From: DATFVA01 sp963811905 | Lineage (GTDB): Bacteria > Bacteroidota > Ignavibacteria > Ignavibacteriales > Ignavibacteriaceae | Assembly (NCBI GenBank): GCA_963811905.1 | Contig: CAWETK010000019.1 | Location: 1 to 64,000, forward strand | DNA length: 64,000 nt | Reading direction: 5' to 3' | Part shown: positions 40,394 through 50,295 of the stretch, piece by piece | Numbering within the stretch: position 1 is the first letter of the stretch | Layout: each line of letters starts with the position of its first letter | Notes under the pieces: model-generated | The model's database searches: none | Told to the model about the DNA's origin: nothing | The model's input: the letters and a program-made list of their open reading frames with translations, nothing else | Made by a program: the position numbers and the translations under genes

Positions 40394-40674
40394 AAGTTCT
40401 CCCCGGTTATCTCATAAGAAATTTAATCAATATTAAAAAATAACAAATTTGATAATTTTTAACTTCATTATGCTGATTATTTATCAATATTTCCTGTCCT
40501 GGCAAAGCTCTGATAATAAAAGGTGTTTCGCCAATCCTCAAATCCGCTAAATAATTCACTCAATTCGCATTCCGCTAATCAAATAATCCCCGTGATCCTG
40601 ATATTTTTACCACCAATAGTTGCATATCTTTTTGTAAATTGAAGGTTCCGAAATTTTAAGATTATACTAAAAAA

Positions 40675-43440
40675 ATGACAGTCAAAGAAAAGAAAATAGT
40701 TGTCAAAGGCGCCAGGGAGCATAATTTAAAGAACCTTAGTTTCGAAATTCCCAGGAATAAACTGATTGTTTTTACAGGTGTCAGCGGGAGCGGCAAGTCT
40801 TCACTAGTATTTGATACTATTTATGCAGAAGGGCAGAGAAGGTACGTTGAAAGCCTTTCAGCTTACGCCCGCCAGTTCCTTGAAAGAATGAATAAACCTG
40901 ATGTCGATTATATCCAGGGAATTAGCCCAGCTGTAGCAATTGAGCAGAAAACGGGTGCACGGAATACTCGATCAACTGTAGGTACTACCACAGAAGTTTA
41001 CGACTATCTTCGTTTATTGTTTGCAAGAATAGGAAAAACTATTTGTTTTGAATGCGGTAAAGAAGTAAAAAAAGCAACAACAACAACCGTTACCAAGTGG
41101 CTGGAAGAACAGCCTGAAGGAACGAAGCTTTATCTGACTTTCCCCCTGCATATTCACGAAGGCACTACTGTTAAGCAGGAAATTGATCTTCTCCTCAAAC
41201 GGGGTTTCTTCAGACTCTATTTCAATAAAAAAATGGTCGATTTGAGTGAAGAGGTGAAACTCCCGAAAAAAAAGGACGATATCAGGGTGGTCATTGAGCG
41301 GTTTAAAGTTTCTCCCGGAGAAATAAGGGAAAAACTTGCAGATTCTATCGAGGTTACTTTTAAAGAAGGTGAGAACCGGCTGATAATAATTAATGCTGAA
41401 ACGGGCGAAGAAAAAGAATTCAATAAATTTTATGAGTGCTGCGGAATCAGGTACGAAGAGCCTGAGCCCAGGTTCTTTTCATTTAACAATCCGTTTGGTG
41501 CATGTCCGGTATGCCAGGGATTCAGCAAGACTATCGGTATTGATATGAACCTTGTAATTCCAAATCCAAATCTAAGTATAGTAGACGGTGCAATCGCCCC
41601 TTTCCGTTCGGCAAAGTACAGCACCCACCTTCGTGATCTTATACAGAATGCAAAACAATATCTTCTTCCTATAAACATACCCTTTAAAGAACTGAAACCT
41701 GAACAGGCTGAACTGGTGCGTAAGGGGTTCGGTGATTATACAGGTATTGATCGTTTTTTTGAAAAGCTCGAAAGCAAAACTTACAAAATGCATGTTCGCG
41801 TACTCCTAAGCAGATACCGCGGCTATTCTGTCTGTTCTGCATGTAAAGGCTCAAGACTTAGAAGGGAAGCGCTTCAGGTCAAGATCGAAGGAAGATCGAT
41901 TTATGACTGTGTTAAAATTCCCATTGAGCAGTCGCTTGAATTCTTTACAAACCTTCAACTATCCGAGTATGATACCCTTGTCGGTGAAAGGGTATTGAAA
42001 GAGATTATTAAGCGCCTGACTTTTTTGGATAATGTCGGGATCGGCTATTTAACTCTGGATCGTCTCAGCAGTTCTTTGTCCGGCGGAGAAACTCAGCGGA
42101 TTAACCTCGCTACTTCGTTAGGCTCATCCCTTGTGGGTACGCTTTATGTCCTTGATGAACCAAGTATCGGTCTGCATCCAAGAGATAATGAAAGACTCAT
42201 AAATATTCTTAAAAACCTGAGAGATATCGGCAATACCGTGCTGGTGGTAGAACATGATCCTGATATGATGCGTTCTGCTGATATCCTGATCGATATGGGT
42301 CCCAGAGCTGGTGAAGCCGGCGGAGAAATAGTAGCAAGGGGTACTTACGAAGAAGTTGCGAAAGAAAAAAATTCTTTGACGGGGAAATACCTTTCAGGCA
42401 AACTGAGCATTCCTGTACCTTCTGAAAGACGAACAAGAAAAACTAAAGAAATAAGGATCACCGGCGCAAAAGAGCATAACCTGAAGAACCTTGATATATC
42501 TATTCCTTTAAATAAATTTGTCGTTATTACCGGCGTCAGCGGTTCTGGTAAAAGTACATTGATACACGATGTACTTTACGGTGGTGTTGCAAAATATCTG
42601 GGATTTAATCCCCCTAAAATCGGCGACTTTGATGATATTAAAGGGATCGAATATATTGATGAGATTGAAATTGTCGATCAGTCGCCCATAGGAAAAACAC
42701 CGCGGTCTAACCCGATAAGCTATATTAAAGCCTTCGAACTCATACGTGAACTTTTTGCATCCACACATCAGGCAAGAGCAAGGGGTTATAAACCGGGATA
42801 TTTCTCTTTCAATGTGCCGGGAGGAAGATGTGAAACCTGTCAGGGAGACGGTTTTATAAAAGTCGAAATGCAGTTTCTCGCCGACCTGTACCTCGAATGC
42901 GAGGACTGTAACGGCACCAGGTATAAAAAAGAGATAAGAGACATTGCTTACAGGGGGAAAAACCTTGTTGAAGTTCTTGAGATGACGGTTGACGATGCAG
43001 TTAAATTCTTTAAGGGGAATGATAAAATTGTCAAGTACCTTCAGGTTCTTTCCGATGTCGGACTTGGTTATATTAAGCTTGGACAGCCTTCCAACACACT
43101 TTCAGGCGGTGAAGCACAGCGGATTAAACTTGCATCTCATTTAACTTCTCAGCGCGATCGTAAGCATACACTTTTCATTTTTGATGAGCCGACAACCGGG
43201 CTGCATTTTGATGACATATCAAAGTTGCTGAACTGCTTTAACCTTCTCCTTGAAAGAGATAACTCTGTCGTAATTATTGAGCACAACCTTGAGATAATAA
43301 AATGTGCGGACCATATAATAGATATGGGTCCTGAAGCGGGTGAAAAGGGAGGAGAAGTCGTGGCAACCGGAACTCCCGAGGAAGTCGCTGCAAATGAGAA
43401 ATCCTGGACAGGAAAATATCTCAAAGCCCATCTGAACTAA
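40675..43440 (+). CDS. uvrA: excinuclease ABC subunit A
   Basis: A 921-residue DNA-damage sensor of nucleotide excision repair, a dimer with two ABC ATPase halves. The first Walker A GVSGSGKSS is at about 35 and the second GVSGSGKST at about 620. The signatures are LSGGETQR and LSGGEAQR. Zinc-binding sites are CPVCQGF...CSACKGSR and CETCQGDG...CEDCNGTR. Near-normal length. It is transcribed alone from a 281-bp gap in which no motif stands out. Confidence 0.96.
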   Translation: MTVKEKKIVVKGAREHNLKNLSFEIPRNKLIVFTGVSGSGKSSLVFDTIYAEGQRRYVESLSAYARQFLERMNKPDVDYIQGISPAVAIEQKTGARNTRSTVGTTTEVYDYLRLLFARIGKTICFECGKEVKKATTTTVTKWLEEQPEGTKLYLTFPLHIHEGTTVKQEIDLLLKRGFFRLYFNKKMVDLSEEVKLPKKKDDIRVVIERFKVSPGEIREKLADSIEVTFKEGENRLIIINAETGEEKEFNKFYECCGIRYEEPEPRFFSFNNPFGACPVCQGFSKTIGIDMNLVIPNPNLSIVDGAIAPFRSAKYSTHLRDLIQNAKQYLLPINIPFKELKPEQAELVRKGFGDYTGIDRFFEKLESKTYKMHVRVLLSRYRGYSVCSACKGSRLRREALQVKIEGRSIYDCVKIPIEQSLEFFTNLQLSEYDTLVGERVLKEIIKRLTFLDNVGIGYLTLDRLSSSLSGGETQRINLATSLGSSLVGTLYVLDEPSIGLHPRDNERLINILKNLRDIGNTVLVVEHDPDMMRSADILIDMGPRAGEAGGEIVARGTYEEVAKEKNSLTGKYLSGKLSIPVPSERRTRKTKEIRITGAKEHNLKNLDISIPLNKFVVITGVSGSGKSTLIHDVLYGGVAKYLGFNPPKIGDFDDIKGIEYIDEIEIVDQSPIGKTPRSNPISYIKAFELIRELFASTHQARARGYKPGYFSFNVPGGRCETCQGDGFIKVEMQFLADLYLECEDCNGTRYKKEIRDIAYRGKNLVEVLEMTVDDAVKFFKGNDKIVKYLQVLSDVGLGYIKLGQPSNTLSGGEAQRIKLASHLTSQRDRKHTLFIFDEPTTGLHFDDISKLLNCFNLLLERDNSVVIIEHNLEIIKCADHIIDMGPEAGEKGGEVVATGTPEEVAANEKSWTGKYLKAHLN

Positions 43441-43588
43441 ATCCCTGAACTTATTTAAACCCCAAATTCTGGACTAGAGAATACTGAGCGATTCAGCAAA
43501 TCGCTCTTCTAGCGGAGCAGCCGTCAGACAAAAGCGAGAAACCTGAATTTAAGGGATATCCGATGTACGCCTTTATAAACCTGTAAGC

Positions 43589-43611
43589 GACAAATTTGTC
43601 ACCCATTTGTC
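43589..43611. promoter_or_regulatory. GACAAATTTGTC palindrome with extra half-site
   Basis: A perfect 12-bp palindrome (43589-43600) is followed by another ATTTGTC (43605-43611), 11 bp along from the ATTTGTC at 43594-43600. This looks like an operator with three half-sites on one DNA face. No gene start follows within 400 bp except the region leading to 44144. Role is unknown. Confidence 0.3.
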
Positions 43612-43708
43612 AGCATGAGGGGTGAAGGTTGTTAGGCGAGAACATCCATAAAAATTCAGGTCTACTAAAATTTATAGAGCTACTTCAGAGTTTTATTATA
43701 GATTTTAA

Positions 43709-43774
43709 GCGTATGTGGAGCGTATCTGAAGCGTATATGGAGCGTATGTGGAGCGTATGTGAAACGTATGTGAG
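43709..43774. repeat. 11-bp tandem repeat array (6 units)
   Basis: Six head-to-tail copies of an 11-bp unit, consensus GCGTATGTGGA, sharing the CGTAT core and period of the array at 12917-12971. It lies in the 640-bp gene-free stretch after uvrA, which otherwise holds a GAGCGATT/AATCGCTC hairpin (43486-43506) and short coding-like remnants. Confidence 0.8.
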
Positions 43775-44078
43775 TGGTATTTAAGGAGGAGTAATCCCGT
43801 TTTTGTTTGATGAAAGAGGCTTTAGTTTGTCCTGCCGATATTTTTTCCAGCCAGGATTTAGTTTAGGGAACATGATGGCGGCGGAAGCGGCAAGGGAAGC
43901 ATCCAGAGATGCGGTGATAAATTATTCAATTGCGGATAGAACTTTCACAGGCGGTAAGTGAAAGCGGAGGAGCATATTTTTCATTTATGATATTTCCCGG
44001 GATTTTATCTGATTTGATTTACTAATCTGAAAAAAGTAAGTTGCTTATGTAATATGCAAGGATAATGCGGGAGAGCAT

Positions 44079-44141
44079 ATGGAAGCAAATCAAGATAAGA
44101 TCAATATTGCCGGGTGTTCCCTGATAACATTTCCCAATTAA
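44079..44141 (+). CDS. possible 20-codon leader peptide
   Basis: A short frame starts at ATG 44079 behind CGGGAGAG and stops at TAA 44139-44141, two bases before the ATG of the membrane-protein gene at 44144. Spacing suggests translational coupling. No family is recognisable, and it could be chance. Confidence 0.25.
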   Translation: MEANQDKINIAGCSLITFPN

Positions 44142-44143
44142 AG

Positions 44144-44788
44144 ATGCTAAAGCGATTTAAGAAATATTTCGTTGCTAATTATGAGAAGCTGAAACTTTCA
44201 ATGAGCCTGATGCTTGGTATCCTGTCTTTAATCTTCCTGATTTTCTATCTTGCCGGCTGCTTCCTGAAATTGTGGACATTTAATATCTTTGACTTAGTAT
44301 TTAATCCCCTCGCAGGCGCAATCATTGTAACCGTTCCTGTCTTTTCCATGATTATAATCCTTAGGTTCATGAATTATTATAAAACAAGGATTCTGTTCTG
44401 CCGGATCGTTAAATATCATCGTGATAAAGTAAGTTTTTTTCTTCAGAAAGATGACGGCGGCAAACCGGATAATGAAATAAAATATTTACTTCTGGGAAAT
44501 TATAAAGGTGCATCATTCAGATTTGCATATTCATTGGGACAGCCTTTAATGATTTCTCTCTTAGCAGATATAAAAGACGCCGATATATTTCAGCTAAAGA
44601 CCCTGCCCGGAAAACTCAAACTCAATGAAATTCATTTCAATAGCTATGGTCCCTCTCTTGAGATAAGGAAGCCGTTTAACCCCCAGAGTATTAAGATGAT
44701 CCCCCAAAAACTCGGAATTTTGATTAACTATTACGAAGAGGTAATGTTAAAGTCTGGGAATAAAGCAAAGCATTCTTTACCAGTTTAA
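44144..44788 (+). CDS. two-helix membrane protein, unknown
   Basis: A 214-residue protein if started at ATG 44144 (GTG 44114 is an in-frame alternative). Two transmembrane helices (about 20-42 and 55-80) are followed by a soluble C-terminal domain of about 130 residues with mixed beta and helix. I do not recognise the family. It lies in the AT-rich accessory stretch between uvrA and the minus-strand protease gene, upstream of the broken glycosyltransferase. Confidence 0.55.
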   Translation: MLKRFKKYFVANYEKLKLSMSLMLGILSLIFLIFYLAGCFLKLWTFNIFDLVFNPLAGAIIVTVPVFSMIIILRFMNYYKTRILFCRIVKYHRDKVSFFLQKDDGGKPDNEIKYLLLGNYKGASFRFAYSLGQPLMISLLADIKDADIFQLKTLPGKLKLNEIHFNSYGPSLEIRKPFNPQSIKMIPQKLGILINYYEEVMLKSGNKAKHSLPV

Positions 44789-44873
44789 AGGGGGAGACTT
44801 TTTAAAATTACCAAGATCGAAAGAGGGTTATTCGACTCTGTTTTTACTATTTTAATAAAAATGAAATTCTTTA

Positions 44874-45743
44874 ATGCATACTAATTTTTCCAGGAGAGAT
44901 AATTTATTTTTTATATCGTGGATATTTTTGGTATTGGTTTCACTACTAATATCCCAATTCCTTCTATATTCTAAAGGTTTCTATGCAATCTCAGCAGACG
45001 AAGCTGGTCATACACTTGAAGCTTTTCAATGGTATTCAGGAAAAGCTTCATTATTTTCAATTTGGCTTCCATTTCAAAAAGTCCTTTACGGAACATCGTT
45101 TCATTTTTATTATAATCTCATCTGGGTTCCCAGGATTCTAAGTTCGTTAGTTGGTCATTTAACAGTCTTATCTTTAATTTTTTTGACCTATGAACTCTTC
45201 AGTGAAAGGATGATTGCTATCCTTGCCGGTTTTTTGGGATCAATCTTTTCATGTCTGGTAATATTCAGTGTCCTGCCGATGAATGAAATCTACTTTTTCT
45301 TCTTCACAATTATTTCGATCGCTTTACTTCTAAATTGGAAACGGACAAAGTCTTCAGTATCATTAGTCTCTCTAATTGTTCTCTCAGGCATTGGAACTAC
45401 AGTCAGATATGAGGCCTGGATTTTCACATTTGTTATCTTCTTTATTATAGCTGCTGAGTTTTATAGAAGTACTGATAGCTCAACTATTAAGTTATTTAAA
45501 ATTATTGGAGCTTTCTTACTCTTATTTGCATTCCCGGTTTTCTGGCTCTATTTAAGTTATTCCCAAACCGGCCACGTTTTCAATTTTGTGAATTCTGTGG
45601 CAGGACGTTACTCTCAGAAGATTGAAAGGTATCACAGGGGAATAATAGATGAGCTCAAGAATAATGTTTTATATTATTTTTTAGTCATAAATCTTCTGTC
45701 CCTGAATATATTAGGGCTTTCAACTCTTATTATTTTCCTTTAA
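44874..45743 (+). pseudogene. GT39-like integral membrane glycosyltransferase, N-terminal part
   Basis: A 289-residue product of ArnT/PMT type. ISADEAGHTLEAF near residue 42 holds the acidic (D/E)E-type catalytic motif of the first loop, and seven or more hydrophobic helices follow. The frame stops at 45741-45743, but the other frame continues as a helix and then as the gene fragment at 45829, so one gene of about 490 residues has been split by a 1-nt shift near the T/A-rich run 45733-45746. Confidence 0.6.
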
Positions 45744-45828
45744 AAAGGAAAACAGGCTTAGTGTATATGGATGGATTTTCGTCATAACATTATTAAGCCT
45801 GAGCTTATTTACATATTTCTCAAAGGCG

Positions 45829-46341
45829 ATGCCCACTCATAACGCCTGGAGAATTGCTTCGATCTGGTCAATCATGCTGCTTCCTTTTACTGCTAAATGG
45901 TTGTATCTGCTAATATCAGAAGGCAAACTATATTTAAAACAAAGTTTTTATGTGCTTATTGTCCTCCTTGTTTATTTTTTCAATATTCAAACCATTCAGT
46001 ACACTCAGATCAGTCATATGTCAGGAGATGATCTACAGGCCGGCAGATATATAAATCATTTGAAATATGATAATCCGAATTCTAAAATTTATATCGAACG
46101 AGGAGGATGGGCTTACATGAACCTTTTAATATCTACACAACACCCGGAAAGATTTTTGACTGAAGATCATTTTAAACTTACAATGCATTCAGATACTATC
46201 AGCACCGATCAAATAAAGGATTATAAGAAAGCAGGGATTGAATACCTGATATTAACATACAGATCAAATCATGATTTTGGGGCGGATTATATGCAGGAGC
46301 TGAAAAATTTTAATAACTGGACAATCTATAAATTACTTTAA
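45829..46341 (+). pseudogene. GT39-like glycosyltransferase, C-terminal part
   Basis: A 170-residue fragment whose frame is open upstream to about 45733, encoding another transmembrane segment (KENRLSVYGWIFV...). It carries the last helices and a C-terminal soluble domain, as in GT39 proteins. It is in the +1 frame relative to 44874-45743. Alone it lacks the catalytic loop and would be inactive. A single base change would restore the full gene. Confidence 0.6.
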
Positions 46342-46436
46342 GCATTAAAGGAAATGTTATTGTAATATACTCTACTGTTTCATACAGGGTATTTTATTTG
46401 CTTAGTAATAAAATTTAAAAGTTACATCAGTTATTG

Positions 46437-46476
46437 TTGTGGTTATAAAATCACCATAGACATTGTGGTTATAACC
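46437..46476. promoter_or_regulatory. paired TTGTGGTTATAA sites before the methyltransferase gene
   Basis: The 12-mer TTGTGGTTATAA occurs at 46437-46448 and 46463-46474, 26 bp apart. The second continues to make the perfect palindrome GGTTATAACC (46467-46476). The pair ends 17 bp before the ATG at 46494 and is placed like an operator. Confidence 0.35.
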
Positions 46477-46493
46477 AAAAGTAAAGCCGTATT

Positions 46494-47162
46494 ATGGATA
46501 AAAGCAGGAAAATGAAAAAAAATTATTTAGAAGAAGTAAAACACTGCTATAACCTGACTGCTGAGGAATATTCGAAAAAATTTATAAATGAGTTAGAGCA
46601 GAAACCCTTCGACAGGAATATATTAGACAGGTTTTCAGCAATGATCCCCGTTAAAGGAATAATTTATGATTTCGGCTGCGGATCCGGACAAACAACAAAA
46701 TATCTATTTGATAAAAATGAACACAGTATTACTGGTCTGGATTTTTCAGAAAATGCTGTCAAACTGGCATCAGAAAATTTTCCGGAAATTAAATTCATTG
46801 CAGATGATATGCTCGAATCAAAAATGGAATCGCAATCAGCTGACGGCATTATTGCTTTTTACGCCATAGTCCACTTCGAATATGACGATGTAAAGAAAGC
46901 AATGCTTGAGTGGCACAGAATATTGAAGAACGATGGCCGTTGTCTGTTCTGTTTTCATACCGGGGAAGAGATAGTATACATTAATGATTTTCTCGGTGTA
47001 AGCGGTGCAAATGCAGCGTGGCACTTTCTGGATACGGATAAAATAATAAATTTATCTGAAGAGACAGGATTCAGAGTGATGGAAACGGTTATCAGGTATC
47101 CATATAAGAATATTGAGCACGAAAGTAAAAGAGCATATATTATACTTGAAAAGATAACATAA
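46494..47162 (+). CDS. class I SAM-dependent methyltransferase
   Basis: A 222-residue methyltransferase. Motif I YDFGCGSGQTTKYL is at about 58-71, followed by the acidic LDFSENA at about 82 and motif II region IIAFYAIVHFEYDD. Substrate is unknown; small-molecule or lipid methylation is typical of this type 11 group. A second in-frame ATG follows at 46512. It closes the AT-rich stretch. Paired direct repeats lie just upstream. Confidence 0.85.
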   Translation: MDKSRKMKKNYLEEVKHCYNLTAEEYSKKFINELEQKPFDRNILDRFSAMIPVKGIIYDFGCGSGQTTKYLFDKNEHSITGLDFSENAVKLASENFPEIKFIADDMLESKMESQSADGIIAFYAIVHFEYDDVKKAMLEWHRILKNDGRCLFCFHTGEEIVYINDFLGVSGANAAWHFLDTDKIINLSEETGFRVMETVIRYPYKNIEHESKRAYIILEKIT

Positions 47163-47253
47163 GCGGATCATAAATGGATTAACGAAATAAACCGCACTTC
47201 TTCACTGGCATTTTATTTCCTTAACTCATAATCCACCAGCCAGAAAACGTTGT

Positions 47254-50200
47254 CTAAAATCCCTGTGAAAAATTAAATTCCCACAGCCAGTTTTTTGATG
47301 GCCGGTCGAGCGGCTTTACAAAATCCACTTCACCTATTAAATACCCGAATAAATTAATCCTTGCAACAAGACCAGTGCTGCTGATCGGCTTTCTATCGCC
47401 TCCTGCAAACCAGGGCTTATTGCCCTGATCCCAGGCAAGACCCGTATCAAAAAATCCGCCGAATTCAATCGGAAGAAATCCGTAATATCCTTCTCCTATG
47501 CCGAACAGCCCCAGAAGAGGAAATCTTAGTTCAAAATTGGCGATCAGGATCTTACTGCCGATCAGCCTGTTAAAAAGAGAATTGCTTCCGGTAGATTCTG
47601 ATGCCGTAAAGGTTCCGTATTGATAGCCTCTGACCAGGTCGGGGTAACCAAGAAACAGAGGGTACAGTCTTCCATCTTCTGCACTCCTGCCATAACGTCC
47701 AAGGTGCAATATCCTTCCTGCGAGAGTAAAGGGCATTACAGGCATTACGTACTTCCTGTAGTCTGCCAGCAGATTTGTCCAATAGAGTGTCCCAACATAT
47801 TCATCAGCCTCCAGCCTGTAGCGTGTTCCAAGTATTGGACCAGTAGCACCGAAGTAGCTGTCGTCATATACAAGGGCTGCACTTCCGGAAGCGAGGTTTA
47901 TTGCAGCAGGGGAAGGAAGGTCTTCGGTTTTATCGACGAGGAGCTGACCTGTATTCAATGATACAGCCTGAGTTTCAACTGAATTGGTATAAGTTATATT
48001 CTGGTAACCGCCGGTAAATTCAACTCTCATCACCTGGTTGAAAGGGTACATCAGTATTCCGGTCAGTTCCCTGTGAGTTTCCTGGTATATTATTCTTTGT
48101 TCCACATATGCAGGTTCCCCGTTGATATCCTGTCCGAAAGCACCGAATCCAAGATATATAAGAGGCAGCTGCTGAGCGGCAACCCCCCAGTTCCATCTGT
48201 GAGCAGTATTCAGGTAACCCGCGAATGCAGAAATTGAATTGAAAAATGATATCCCGGGATTCGTCTGAACCTGCAGCGCAGTGGAAAGGGTATAATCTGA
48301 GAGCATATCTGTCCAGAGAAGGGAGATCCCTCCGCCGACATAAGTACCGAACCTGTCGATACCTGCAGCTACAGAAGGCTGACTAATTCCTGTTAAGGAA
48401 AGTGAGGGCGAATAATCTGTAACCGTAAAATTACTATCCGGCATCAGTCCATAATGCGGATCAGCAAAACTATTAACCAGTATTGTGGAAGCTCTTGTTT
48501 CAGGAGGAAGCTTCGCCGGATCCGATCCTGTCAGTTTAACCGGCTCTTCGGGATTGATCTTATCGAACCTGTAAATATTATACTTGCGTTTCTCAAAGGT
48601 GCTTACTACTACCTCGTCATTTTTCCCAGCGACAGATAATGCGGGACTGATATCAGTAATTCCTGTTATACCGACAAACAGGTTTGTCAATTGTGTTATA
48701 TTATCTGAATCCAGATTAATCTTATACAGGTTTGTAATACCCTGCGGTGCTGATAAAAAGTAAATGCTCTTACCGTCATAAGACCATTGAGGATTAATAT
48801 TCTTCACATCTTTGAAAGTTTTTACCTCTGTAATTTTCCCGTCAACAGGATCGAGCAGTGCTAACTCATAATTTCCTATATCCAGATCATCAAGGTTGGT
48901 AGTAAAACGGTCCGTTACAAATGCTATCCTGCTGCCGTCAGGAGACCACGACGGCTGAAGTTCAGCGTATGAATCATTAGTTATTCGTCTGAGTGAATCA
49001 GACTGTAAATCGTATATGAATAAATCTGTAAGGCCGCCTTCATTCCCGGAGAAAACAATATATCTGCCGTCAGGTGACCAGGAAGGATTCAATATCTCCC
49101 CAAGGTTATCGAATCTTTTTTCCTTTTCGATATCGCCCGTATTGACATTAATAATAGATAATATCGGCCGGCCTTTGGTTACTGCAGGGAAAATGAACTT
49201 GTCTCCTGTAGGATTCCAGGAGCCGCCGGAATTGATGAATTCGAGACTCTCAAGGTGAGGATCAAGTTCTGTTTTTAGAATAGTTTTTTTGATCTCTCCG
49301 GTTTTTGCATCCGCCAGGAACAGATCAATCGCAAATAAATTCTTTGAAGAAAAGAAGACAAGGTTTTTCCCATCAGGACTGAGTACGGGAGCTATATTCA
49401 GCTCACCCCCATTATCGGATGAAATGATTTTTTTTCCATAATCGGCCGGACGTTTAGTTTGACTTTTAAGAGAATCATACTGATTATGAAGCGACTCTGC
49501 CCATAACTTTGAAAGCGAATCGGACGATACGTGGAACAGCGTATCAATCGCATCATTAATATTTCCAATATATGCCGATGTAGTCAGCAAATCGGCTATT
49601 TTTTTATCACCCCATTTGCCCGCTATGTAAGCGAGCAGTGCATCGCCATATCTATAGGGAAAGTATTCGGGATTATTCAAGTCATCAATTGTCGGGATTT
49701 CATTCAGTACGGCATCACGCATCCACATCGCTGTAAAAGGATCGTCCGGTCCAAGAGTAAGAAACTCAGCCATACCTTCAACAAACCAGAGAGGAAGTTT
49801 AGAAAGCTGAGGCGCCTGACCGCCGAATGTACTTCTCATTGCGCCTGTTATATCATACTGAAAGGCATGCACAAGTTCATGTCCTATTACATGGTTTGTT
49901 TCACTCAACGGGCCGGCCAGCGGCAGTACAATCCGTCTTTTGTAAGGTTCTGTAACTCCGCCTACTCCCTCGCTTATCTGACCTGATATTATATTTGTCT
50001 GCACAAATTGCGGAAAGCTGCCGTAGAGTACAAGAGGCTGTTTTCCGTGAAGTGAATCCCCGAAATAAAATGACTCACGTTTATACCATCTTTCAGCCAT
50101 TAAAGCTGCCAGGTGCGCACCTTTAGATTCTTCAGGGTAAAAATAAATATTGAAATTAGGAGTATTTAATACTTTAAATTGGAAATCATTGTACTGTACT

Positions 50201-50295
50201 TTATTTCGTCCGAAATACTGAGGGTAAGCACTTTGGCTTACGATTAAGATGAGAAATAAGATTGAGATATTAGAAAGAGCTTTGAACTTGATCAT
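47254..50295 (-). CDS. outer-membrane fusion: MA-type metalloprotease, TolB-like propeller, Omp85-like barrel
   Basis: A 1013-residue protein. A signal peptide (1-26) is followed by a gluzincin peptidase domain with HELVH (about 139-143) and the third ligand Glu in LWFVEGMAEFLT (about 168-179). Five or so WD40-like PD40/TolB repeats occupy about 285-600 (e.g. PSWSPDGRYIVFSG, PSWSPDGSRIAFVTD). A C-terminal bacterial surface-antigen barrel runs from about 640 to 1013. The layout suggests a surface-exposed or periplasmic protease on a beta-barrel. AGGAAAAGGA precedes the ATG. Function is inferred. Confidence 0.87.
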   Translation of the reverse strand: MIKFKALSNISILFLILIVSQSAYPQYFGRNKVQYNDFQFKVLNTPNFNIYFYPEESKGAHLAALMAERWYKRESFYFGDSLHGKQPLVLYGSFPQFVQTNIISGQISEGVGGVTEPYKRRIVLPLAGPLSETNHVIGHELVHAFQYDITGAMRSTFGGQAPQLSKLPLWFVEGMAEFLTLGPDDPFTAMWMRDAVLNEIPTIDDLNNPEYFPYRYGDALLAYIAGKWGDKKIADLLTTSAYIGNINDAIDTLFHVSSDSLSKLWAESLHNQYDSLKSQTKRPADYGKKIISSDNGGELNIAPVLSPDGKNLVFFSSKNLFAIDLFLADAKTGEIKKTILKTELDPHLESLEFINSGGSWNPTGDKFIFPAVTKGRPILSIINVNTGDIEKEKRFDNLGEILNPSWSPDGRYIVFSGNEGGLTDLFIYDLQSDSLRRITNDSYAELQPSWSPDGSRIAFVTDRFTTNLDDLDIGNYELALLDPVDGKITEVKTFKDVKNINPQWSYDGKSIYFLSAPQGITNLYKINLDSDNITQLTNLFVGITGITDISPALSVAGKNDEVVVSTFEKRKYNIYRFDKINPEEPVKLTGSDPAKLPPETRASTILVNSFADPHYGLMPDSNFTVTDYSPSLSLTGISQPSVAAGIDRFGTYVGGGISLLWTDMLSDYTLSTALQVQTNPGISFFNSISAFAGYLNTAHRWNWGVAAQQLPLIYLGFGAFGQDINGEPAYVEQRIIYQETHRELTGILMYPFNQVMRVEFTGGYQNITYTNSVETQAVSLNTGQLLVDKTEDLPSPAAINLASGSAALVYDDSYFGATGPILGTRYRLEADEYVGTLYWTNLLADYRKYVMPVMPFTLAGRILHLGRYGRSAEDGRLYPLFLGYPDLVRGYQYGTFTASESTGSNSLFNRLIGSKILIANFELRFPLLGLFGIGEGYYGFLPIEFGGFFDTGLAWDQGNKPWFAGGDRKPISSTGLVARINLFGYLIGEVDFVKPLDRPSKNWLWEFNFSQGF

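Noticed and set aside
43873..43962. 29-codon plus-strand frame with Ala/Glu-rich start in the gap after uvrA
   Set aside because: Too short, no ribosome site at proper spacing and no family; possibly a gene remnant.
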